Assembly (NCBI GenBank): GCA_934699095.1
Contig: CAKUVI010000001.1
Location: forward strand, 310,001-374,000
Direction: 5' to 3'
DNA length: 64,000 nt
Source of the DNA: an uncultured Bacteroidales bacterium
Lineage (GTDB): Bacteria > Bacteroidota > Bacteroidia > Bacteroidales > WCHB1-69
Shown here: positions 57,598 to 64,000 of the stretch, piece after piece
Layout: every line of letters begins with the position of its first letter
Numbering within the stretch: position 1 is the first letter of the stretch
Notes under the pieces: generated by a model
Told to the model about the DNA's origin: nothing
What the model saw: the letters and a program-made list of their open reading frames with translations, nothing else
The model's database searches: none
Position numbers and translations under genes: made by a program

Positions 57598-58608
57598 TTA
57601 TGAGAATGATTTTCCGTCAAATTTGGTTTTTCTTTTAAGATAGTGGAGAAAAACCACGGAGCCCTGATAGCAGTCGCGGAAGGCGATTTTGGGCATGGTG
57701 TTGCGTTTTGCGAAGAATTTCTTGTAGGTTGTGGCGAAGGTGAATATGGCCTTGTAAACGGCGAGGAAATCCTTGAAATGCCCTTGGAAAAGGAAGGAAA
57801 AAGCCGCCACTTGATCCAAGAAAAACCTGAGTATCAGGGTTTTGGTGAGTCTTTCATCAGGGAGATTCTTGATAAGTAGGTAAAGACTGTTCCTGAAGTT
57901 GAGGAAAGTCTTCATGGAGTTGTTTTTGGGAAGTGTGCCGCCGCCGATGTGGTAAACTACCGAGTTGGGGTTGACTTTTATGGAGTATCCCACATTCTTG
58001 ATTCTCCAGCAGAAGTCGATCTCCTCCATGTGGGCGAAGAAGTCGTCGTCTAGACCGCCCATGGTATGATAAACGTCGCTGCGCACGAACAGGGCGGCAC
58101 CGGAAGCCCAGAAAATGTCAATGGCGTTGTCGTATTGTCCGTGGTCGGTCTCGAGGTTGCCGAACACGCGGCCGCGGCAGAAAGGATACCCGTACTTGTC
58201 GATATAGCCGCCGCAGGCTCCCGAATATTCGAACTCGTCGCGCTTGTAGTACGAAAGCAGCTTCGGCTGCACCGCGGCCAAAGTCTCCTGAGCGTCCATC
58301 TGTTCGATGACAGGCTCTATCCAATGGTCTGTGACTTCGATGTCGGAGTTCAGGAGGCAATAATATTGTGCATCAATCTGACGGAGTGCAAGATTGTATC
58401 CCCTGGCAAAACCTTCGTTTCGCTCGTTCTGTAAAAGTCGTATATCAGGGTAATTTTCTCTCAGGAAAGACACGGAATCGTCGGTGGAGGCGTTGTCGCA
58501 CACCACAAGCTCAGCGTAGTCAGGGAGCGTGCCTATGAGCTTCGGCAAGAATTGCTCAAGGTATCTCCGACCGTTCCAGTTAAGGATTACTACAGATAGT
58601 TTCGCCAT
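57598..58608 (-). CDS. GT2-family glycosyltransferase
   Basis: A 336-residue GT-A transferase. The N-terminus SVVILNWNGRRYLEQFLPKL, the nucleotide-sugar motif LVVCDNASTDDSVSFL, the DXD-like CLLNSDIEVTDHW, and the acceptor-side FFAHMEEIDFCWRIKNVGYS are typical of rhamnosyl/galactofuranosyl-like GT2 enzymes. The C-terminal 80 residues are hydrophobic-basic and may bind the membrane. It is the first gene of a two-gene unit with the reductase-like protein. A TATCTTTG -7 element lies on the minus strand at 58634-58641. Confidence 0.9.
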   Translation of the reverse strand: MAKLSVVILNWNGRRYLEQFLPKLIGTLPDYAELVVCDNASTDDSVSFLRENYPDIRLLQNERNEGFARGYNLALRQIDAQYYCLLNSDIEVTDHWIEPVIEQMDAQETLAAVQPKLLSYYKRDEFEYSGACGGYIDKYGYPFCRGRVFGNLETDHGQYDNAIDIFWASGAALFVRSDVYHTMGGLDDDFFAHMEEIDFCWRIKNVGYSIKVNPNSVVYHIGGGTLPKNNSMKTFLNFRNSLYLLIKNLPDERLTKTLILRFFLDQVAAFSFLFQGHFKDFLAVYKAIFTFATTYKKFFAKRNTMPKIAFRDCYQGSVVFLHYLKRKTKFDGKSFS

Positions 58609-58788
58609 TTTCTGAGTTGTTCAAATCAGGCCGCAAAGATAATAAATTAATCTCTATTTTGAAAATCAAAAATCATCAATTCCCTCTGTGACCCACTGTT
58701 CAGGCTGTTTTTTGATATGTTGGGACTTGATTTGCCGCGGTTTTCAGATAAAAATATTGTCTGGGCGGTTTTTGTCTTGAATTTTGTG

Positions 58789-58796
58789 TACATTTG
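58789..58796 (+). promoter_or_regulatory. -7 element of the DUF349 gene
   Basis: TACATTTG lies 40 bases before the ATG at 58836, with a T-rich stretch at the -33 position but no exact TTTG at proper spacing. Confidence 0.4.
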
Positions 58797-58835
58797 CCGC
58801 CGTTTTTTTATTACTAACAAATAGTCATAGAAATT

Positions 58836-60902
58836 ATGGAATCACAAGAACTTCTTCACCCGGAAAATTCTGAAATCCAGAACAATGAGGTGAATCCTGA
58901 AGCTGCCCAAGCAGCTCAAACAATTAATGAAAATGCAACTACCGAATCCGCCATGGAACCTGAAAATGCGGAAAATGCTCCACAACCGGAAGTTGCTGAA
59001 GAACACACTCCCGCTGAGGAGCAAAAACAAGAAACCAGCGCCGAAGCTGAAAAACCTGAGGAAACCCTCGAACAAGTTGAAAGCGAGTATGCTCCATTCA
59101 ACCTTGAGCAGTGTGTTCAGGAGATGGAAAGATTAGTTGTTGAACCAAACTTCAACATCATCAAACAACGTGTCGGTGTTCTTCGCGCCAAAGTGCTCGA
59201 ATTCCTTCGCGAAAGAAGACGCACACAACAGGCTGAATACGAAGCTGCCAAAGCCGCTGCCCAAAACCAAGTGGCAGAAGATGGACAACCAGCAGCTGAA
59301 ATGCCCGAGTTCACTTACGTGCCCGATGAAGTTGAAAAGCGTTTCAATGCCGCCTTCCAAACATTCAAAGACAACAAGGCTGCCTTCATCGAGAACCTCG
59401 AACAACAGAAAATCAAGAATCTCGAACTAAAAAATAAAATCATAGACGAACTCAAAAACCTCCTGGATACCGAGACAAACCTCAAGGTCCTGAACGACAA
59501 GGTAAAAGAGTTCCAAGAACAATGGAAAGCCATTGGTCCAGTACCTCAAGCTGAATCTACAAACCTCTGGCAGAACTACCATTTCCATATAGAAAAATTC
59601 TTCGACATCGTACGCATGAACCGCGAAATGCGTATGCTTGATTACAAGAAGAACCTCGAACAAAAACTCCAACTCTGCGAAAAAGCCGAGTCGCTTCTCC
59701 TTAATGATTCTATCAACCAGTCTTTCAACGAGCTGCAGGAACTTCACCGTCAATGGAAGGAGATAGGACCTGTTCCTGACGACAAAAAAGAGGAGATTTG
59801 GGAACGCTTCAAAACAGCTTCAGACCAAATCAACCAGCGCCGCCGCGAACACTACGACAAGCTTTTCGCAGAAGAACAGAACAACTACAACGCCAAGGTC
59901 GTACTTTGCGAACAGGCCGAAGAACTCGTTTCAAAACCTGTTGAACAAGTTTCTGAATACAACGAAACCGGCGACAAACTCACCGAGCTTCTCAACCTCT
60001 GGAAAACCCTCGGACCTGCACCTGCAAAACTGAACGACGAGATCTGGATGCGCTTCAAATCCAACCTCGACAAGTTCTTCCAGCAGAAAAAAGAGTATTT
60101 CCAGCAGATAAAGGATGTTCAGATGCAAAATTACAACCAGAAACTGAATTTGGCTATCCAAGCTGAAGGCATCGCTGACAGGACAGACTGGAAACAGGCC
60201 ACCGACGAGATCCTCGCCCTCCAGACAGAGTGGAAGACCATCGGCGCCACACCTCGCAAATATTCCGACCAAGTCTGGAAACGCTTCCGCGCAGCTTGCG
60301 ACAAGTTCTTCGAAGCAAAGGCCAACTACTATAACAACGCCCAAAACGAAGAACATGAAAATCTTCAAAAGAAGGAAGAACTTATCAAGAAGATTCAGGA
60401 ATATCAGTTCGGTGATGACAGAAATGCAAATCTCGATGCCATGAAGGCTTACCAGAAAGAGTGGCTTGAGATAGGTTTCGTTCCCCGCAGCGAGAAAGAC
60501 AGAATCTACACTGAATACCGTAACGCCATCAACAAGCGTTTCGCCGAGCTCCAGGTTTCTGCCGAGGATACACGTCACAACCGTTATCAGTCTCGCCTCG
60601 ATGACATCATGAGAAATCCTAACGCCGAAAAGCTCATCGACCGCGAAAAGAACCTCCTCACAAACAAACTCGCCCGCTTGAAGGACGACATCGTGTTGTG
60701 GGAGAACAACTTGGGGTTCTTCTCCAATTCTAAAAACGCTGACATTCTCACAGCTGAATTCCGCAAAAAAATCGAATCAGCAAAACGTGAGGTTGCAGAC
60801 TTGGAATACAAGATCAAAATGATGAACAATCCTAAATCCGAGGAATCTGCCCCTGCTAATGAATCAGAAGCAAAAGCTGAAAATGAAACCACAGCTGAAT
60901 AA
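58836..60902 (+). CDS. DUF349 repeat protein
   Basis: A 688-residue cytoplasmic helical protein. The N-terminal 90 residues are Glu/Ala/Pro-rich and disordered. Five DUF349 repeats follow, each with a W-K-x-I/L-G-x-x-P core and a downstream W-x-x-F: EQWKAIGPVP, RQWKEIGPVP, NLWKTLGPAP, TEWKTIGATP and the divergent KEWLEIGFVP. The C-terminus is a coiled stretch with an acidic tail. Function is unknown; family members in other phyla have been linked to translation or stress. Codon use is strongly C-ended, suggesting high expression. Its end overlaps the next gene. Confidence 0.88.
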   Translation: MESQELLHPENSEIQNNEVNPEAAQAAQTINENATTESAMEPENAENAPQPEVAEEHTPAEEQKQETSAEAEKPEETLEQVESEYAPFNLEQCVQEMERLVVEPNFNIIKQRVGVLRAKVLEFLRERRRTQQAEYEAAKAAAQNQVAEDGQPAAEMPEFTYVPDEVEKRFNAAFQTFKDNKAAFIENLEQQKIKNLELKNKIIDELKNLLDTETNLKVLNDKVKEFQEQWKAIGPVPQAESTNLWQNYHFHIEKFFDIVRMNREMRMLDYKKNLEQKLQLCEKAESLLLNDSINQSFNELQELHRQWKEIGPVPDDKKEEIWERFKTASDQINQRRREHYDKLFAEEQNNYNAKVVLCEQAEELVSKPVEQVSEYNETGDKLTELLNLWKTLGPAPAKLNDEIWMRFKSNLDKFFQQKKEYFQQIKDVQMQNYNQKLNLAIQAEGIADRTDWKQATDEILALQTEWKTIGATPRKYSDQVWKRFRAACDKFFEAKANYYNNAQNEEHENLQKKEELIKKIQEYQFGDDRNANLDAMKAYQKEWLEIGFVPRSEKDRIYTEYRNAINKRFAELQVSAEDTRHNRYQSRLDDIMRNPNAEKLIDREKNLLTNKLARLKDDIVLWENNLGFFSNSKNADILTAEFRKKIESAKREVADLEYKIKMMNNPKSEESAPANESEAKAENETTAE

Positions 60903-61389
60903 CACAACGTTGAATAGTCCAATTTTGAAAATATCAAAATTAATTCTTCTTTTTGCATTTTTCTTTTTTCATAATTCGTCTGCGGCCGCCCAAACGGGTG
61001 CCGCAGACTTGCTTATTGGCACATATTATGTTTCAGACGACACATCAGACGAGCAATGCAAAGTGAAGATAGAGAAGGACAAATCCGGGACCTACAGCGG
61101 CAGGATGGTGTGGGTCAAAAACCCATATTTCAAGGATGGAACGGAGAAGCATGACATAATGAATCCTGATCCAGCCAAACGCAGTACCAAGTGGGACAAG
61201 ATCAAGTTTGTGTATGACTTCAAATATGACTCCAAGAAAAACCAGTGGGTTGACGGGAAAATATATGATCCTGTGCATGGAAAGACATACAAGTGCAAGA
61301 TGTGGTTCGAGAAACCGAACCTCCTGAAGGTGCGCGGCTATATTGGTGTGTCGGCACTCGGCAGGACAATGACATGGAAAAAATTGTGA
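60883..61389 (+). CDS. DUF2147 exported protein
   Basis: A protein of about 168 residues. A hydrophobic signal segment (ISKLILLFAFFFFHNSSAAA) is followed by a small beta-barrel domain with the DUF2147 features LLIGTYYVSDDTSDEQCKVK, the YSGRMVWVKNP strand, KIYDPVHGKTYKCKMW and LKVRGYIGVSALGRTMTW. The family is secreted and of unknown function. The start lies inside the 3' end of the DUF349 gene (about 20 bases overlap), indicating coupling. Confidence 0.85.
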   Translation: MKPQLNNTTLNSPILKISKLILLFAFFFFHNSSAAAQTGAADLLIGTYYVSDDTSDEQCKVKIEKDKSGTYSGRMVWVKNPYFKDGTEKHDIMNPDPAKRSTKWDKIKFVYDFKYDSKKNQWVDGKIYDPVHGKTYKCKMWFEKPNLLKVRGYIGVSALGRTMTWKKL

Positions 61390-61392
61390 TTT

Positions 61393-61794
61393 ATGGAAAA
61401 CCTAAATGTTAGAATAGACAAATGGTTGTGGATGGTGCGTCTTTTCAAGACCAGGTCCATTGCCACCGAAGCCTGTAACGCCGGCAAGGTCAAGCTCAAT
61501 GGTGTGAACGTGAAGCCGTCGCGCGACGTGCGCAAGGGAGAGGTTTACGAAGTTCATATCGGCTCCCTGAACAAGACCGTTGAGGTTGTTGACGCACCGA
61601 AAAGCAGGGTGGGAGCTCCCCTTGTGCCGCAATATTGCAACGACCTGACTCCGCAGAGCGAGTATGACAGGATGAAGACACTCAAAACCCAGGAGTTCCG
61701 CCCGCACGGCCTCGGAAGACCCACCAAGCGCGAACGCCGCCAGTTGGATTATATCAAGGACAACTATTTCGACGGAGAGTGGGAAGATGAATAA
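61393..61794 (+). CDS. S4-domain RNA-binding protein (Hsp15-like)
   Basis: A 133-residue protein with an N-terminal S4 domain (VRIDKWLWMVRLFKTRSIAT, then CNAGKVKLNGVNVKPSRDV) and a basic C-terminus, as in Hsp15/HslR, which binds stalled 50S subunits carrying nascent chains. It starts three bases after the DUF2147 stop. The C-terminal RPTKRERRQLDYIKDNYF is typical of the Bacteroidota members. Confidence 0.9.
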   Translation: MENLNVRIDKWLWMVRLFKTRSIATEACNAGKVKLNGVNVKPSRDVRKGEVYEVHIGSLNKTVEVVDAPKSRVGAPLVPQYCNDLTPQSEYDRMKTLKTQEFRPHGLGRPTKRERRQLDYIKDNYFDGEWEDE

Positions 61795-61857
61795 AAATTT
61801 GCAATATTAATATAACTTATTCGTTATTGTAGAGTCTTACAAGCTGAATTTTTGACT

Positions 61858-63228
61858 ATGAGGATACATTTTATAGCTATAGGGGGTAGCGCGATGCATA
61901 ATCTGGCAATCGCTCTGAAAAACAAAGGTTACGAAATCACAGGGTCGGATGATGAGATTTTCGATCCCGCTAAAAGCCGTCTTGAGAAATATGGCATCCT
62001 GCCGAAAAAAACCGGCTGGGACCCGCAAAACATAACTCCTGATATAGATGCTGTAATCCTCGGAATGCACGCCCGCGAGGACAATCCCGAACTTGTGCGA
62101 GCCAAAGAGCTGAACCTCAAGATTTTCTCTTATCCGGAATATCTTTATGAACAGTCAAAAGACAAAACTCGGGTTGTGGTTGGCGGAAGCCATGGCAAAA
62201 CAACCATTACTTCCATGATTATCCATGTCCTGCAGCACCTCGACATCGACTGTGACTACATGGTCGGAGCCCAATTGGAAGGCTTTGAAGTCATGGTGCG
62301 ACTTACTGATTCTGCCAAGATAATGGTGATTGAGGGCGACGAATACCTCACTTCACCCATTGACCGCCGGCCCAAATTCCATGTCTATAAGCCTAATGTC
62401 GGCATTGTGAGCGGAATCGCATGGGACCATGTCAATGTCTTCCCTACGTTCGAAAATTATGTTGAACAGTTCGAGATCTTCGCTAAACTGATACCTCAGA
62501 ACGGACAGTTTATATACTGTGACGAGGATGCAGAACTCCGCAAGCTCAGCACTAAAATCACCAACACAACCCTGAAGCCGTATGGAATTCATCCGTATGT
62601 GATAGAAGACGGCGTGACATATCTTGAGACACCTCAGGGCCGCGTTCCATTGATGATATTCGGTAAGCATAACCTTATGAACATCAACGCGGCACGCCTT
62701 GCCTGCAATGCGGTGGGCGTCACCGATGAACAGTTCTATGACGCTATCAGAACTTTCAAGGGCGCATCCAAGCGGCTGGAACTGATAGCCAAAAACGGAA
62801 ACCGCGCGGCATATAAGGATTTTGCACACTCACCTTCAAAACTGAAGGCTACGATTAATGCCGTGAGAGAACAGTATCCTAATCGTAAGTTAGTGGCTTG
62901 TATGGAGTTGCATACATTCAGCAGTCTCAGTGAGTCGTTTTTGAAACAGTATGCCGGTACGATGGACGAAGCCGATGTGGCCTATGTTTACTTCTCTCCG
63001 GCAGCCGTTGCACATAAAAAACTCCCACCCATCTCCACAAAGATGATATATGATGCTTTCAGAAGAGCTGATTTGCATGTTTTCGATGATTCTCGCAAGC
63101 TTACCGACTCGCTTATCTCTTTGAATTGGGATAATTCGGTGCTGCTGTTGATGTCATCCGGAAATTTTGATGGAATAAATCTGAACGAATTTGGTGAAAA
63201 AATTGTATTTTCGCGGTCCGCTAATTAG
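61858..63228 (+). CDS. mpl: UDP-N-acetylmuramate:tripeptide ligase-type Mur ligase (Mpl)
   Basis: A cytosolic peptidoglycan-recycling ligase of about 456 residues that joins UDP-MurNAc to recovered tripeptide. The N-terminal Rossmann IHFIAIGGSAMHNLAIALK, the P-loop VVVGGSHGKTTITSMIIHVL, the carbamylated-lysine-region VIEGDEYLTSPIDRRPKF, and YKDFAHSPSKLKATI are characteristic of Mpl rather than MurC (AH-SPS in place of MurC's YGHHP). A TTG two codons earlier opens the frame; ATG at 61858 is preferred. Confidence 0.9.
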   Translation: MRIHFIAIGGSAMHNLAIALKNKGYEITGSDDEIFDPAKSRLEKYGILPKKTGWDPQNITPDIDAVILGMHAREDNPELVRAKELNLKIFSYPEYLYEQSKDKTRVVVGGSHGKTTITSMIIHVLQHLDIDCDYMVGAQLEGFEVMVRLTDSAKIMVIEGDEYLTSPIDRRPKFHVYKPNVGIVSGIAWDHVNVFPTFENYVEQFEIFAKLIPQNGQFIYCDEDAELRKLSTKITNTTLKPYGIHPYVIEDGVTYLETPQGRVPLMIFGKHNLMNINAARLACNAVGVTDEQFYDAIRTFKGASKRLELIAKNGNRAAYKDFAHSPSKLKATINAVREQYPNRKLVACMELHTFSSLSESFLKQYAGTMDEADVAYVYFSPAAVAHKKLPPISTKMIYDAFRRADLHVFDDSRKLTDSLISLNWDNSVLLLMSSGNFDGINLNEFGEKIVFSRSAN

Positions 63229-63301
63229 GTCTGAATATTAGGCGGTATAGGTATAAGTATTTGATTTATAAATAGATATAAAATAATTAAAATATAAAAA
63301 A

Positions 63302-64000
63302 ATGAAAAAATTAAGTCTGTTATTGTTATTGGCTGTGGCATTTGTTTTCAGCTATGCGCAACCAGAAATCAAATTTGAATCAAACACCTACGATTTTGGT
63401 AAAATCAAGGAAGAGGGTGGCAAAGTTACAGGAAGATTCAATTTTACAAATGTTGGAAACCAGCCTTTGGAGTTGGTAAGTGTGCGTCCTGGATGTGGCT
63501 GTACGGCAGCGAACTACACACACGGACAGATTGCCCCGGGTGAGAGCGGTTACATTGAGGCCACATACAACCCATACAACCGTCCGGGCGCCTTCACAAA
63601 GAACATTCGTGTGACTACCAACGAGCCCAAGTTCCAGGAAAATGATAAGGCAACACCGCACATGATTTTCATCAAGGGTGAAGTCATCAAACGCCCTCCT
63701 ACAGAATTTGAAATTGCAGGTTACACCAAGACCGGTGGTATGCTCCGCATCAAAGAACCGGATGTTGCTCACAATGTGCTCAACACACAGTCTCAGCTTG
63801 ACACTTTCTATGTTAGAAATTTCTGGAACAAACCTGTTTCAATTCAGTTGGACAACGCTCCTGAGTTCATCAGTGAGGTTAACCGCAACTTCGGTTCTGA
63901 ACTGGCTCCTGGCAAAGAAGGTTTCATAGTGTTGAAATATGATGCATCAAAACGTGGTAAGTTCGGCCAACAGCGCGATATGATCAACTTCAAGACAAAC
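63302..64000 (+). CDS. DUF1573 exported protein (cut by window end)
   Basis: The first 233 codons of an exported protein. Signal peptide MKKLSLLLLLAVAFVFSYAQ is followed by a DUF1573 domain: FESNTYDFGKIKEEGGKVTG, FNFTNVGNQPLELVSVRPGCGCTAAN (the conserved GCGCT) and IAPGESGYIEATYNP. This is the immunoglobulin-like fold seen in ASPM/SPD-2/Hydin-type and Bacteroidota surface proteins. A second similar domain begins near residue 165 (FYVRNFWNKPVSIQLDNAPE). Function unknown. The frame is open to the last base, so the protein continues beyond the window. Confidence 0.87.
   Translation, partial: MKKLSLLLLLAVAFVFSYAQPEIKFESNTYDFGKIKEEGGKVTGRFNFTNVGNQPLELVSVRPGCGCTAANYTHGQIAPGESGYIEATYNPYNRPGAFTKNIRVTTNEPKFQENDKATPHMIFIKGEVIKRPPTEFEIAGYTKTGGMLRIKEPDVAHNVLNTQSQLDTFYVRNFWNKPVSIQLDNAPEFISEVNRNFGSELAPGKEGFIVLKYDASKRGKFGQQRDMINFKTN

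Overview
The window comes from a chromosome of a Bacteroidota bacterium, most likely an uncultured member of the Bacteroidales. The evidence is direct. Two proteins carry Por/type IX secretion sorting tails, two GldH-like lipoproteins are present, and many families are ones I know mainly from this phylum (DUF4271, DUF4296, DUF4159, DUF5683, DUF3276, LptE next to a receiver-less sigma-54 activator). Promoters repeatedly follow the Bacteroidota consensus TTTG, 17-23 bases, TAnnTTTG. Gene order is typical of a core chromosome with few mobile features. No rRNA, CRISPR array, integrase or intact insertion sequence was found.

Layout. 1-7.9 kb (mostly minus): yidD-rnpA-hemD-DUF4271, a secreted T9SS protein, an RluA-type pseudouridine synthase, panB, a DUF389 membrane protein, hisS and a hotdog thioesterase. 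8-15 kb (mostly plus): a CotH-kinase lipoprotein, three tRNAs (Thr-TGT, Tyr-GTA, Gly-TCC) with their own promoter and terminator, RNase H1 (minus), a GldH-like lipoprotein, acpP-fabF-rnc, DUF4159 and an endonuclease/exonuclease/phosphatase protein. 15-25.7 kb (minus): an unusual protein with two nuclease-like domains, gldH, a PSP1/RicT protein, DUF4296, a CCA-adding-type enzyme, DUF5683, parB-parA, DUF3276, yidC and maf. 25.7-30.1 kb: a three-gene glycogen/alpha-glucan operon. 30.3-33.5 kb: folC and a TonB-ExbD-ExbB system. 33.6-38.1 kb (plus): ftsK, sigma-54 activator, lptE. 38.1-46.3 kb (minus): two secreted peptidases, cysS, an acyl-CoA ligase, a glutathione peroxidase and tRNA-Thr(CGT). 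46.4-48.4 kb: a small CcsA-like protein, a DIP1984-family protein and a small membrane protein.

Accessory region. 48.6-54.3 kb is a tight five-gene minus-strand operon: a methyltransferase, a compact superfamily-1 helicase, a large coiled-coil protein of no family I recognise, a zinc-ribbon protein and a DUF1848 protein with a C-terminal CX3CX2C cluster. It is visibly more AT-rich than its neighbours. It is preceded by a noncoding segment of about 300 bases with its own promoter, a long perfect palindrome and a terminator. This is the best candidate here for an undescribed system, possibly RNA- or phage-directed. That reading is inference from gene content only.

54.8-64 kb (mostly plus): a methionine gamma-lyase/sulfhydrylase-type PLP enzyme followed by a repeat-rich intergenic stretch of about 760 bases, a steroid-5-alpha-reductase-like membrane protein and a GT2 glycosyltransferase (both minus), then DUF349, DUF2147, an S4-domain RNA-binding protein, an Mpl-type Mur ligase and a DUF1573 protein cut by the window end. 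Bases 1-64 hold no recognisable gene. Start codons were often moved inward from the longest open frame to fit family N-termini, signal peptides or promoter positions.
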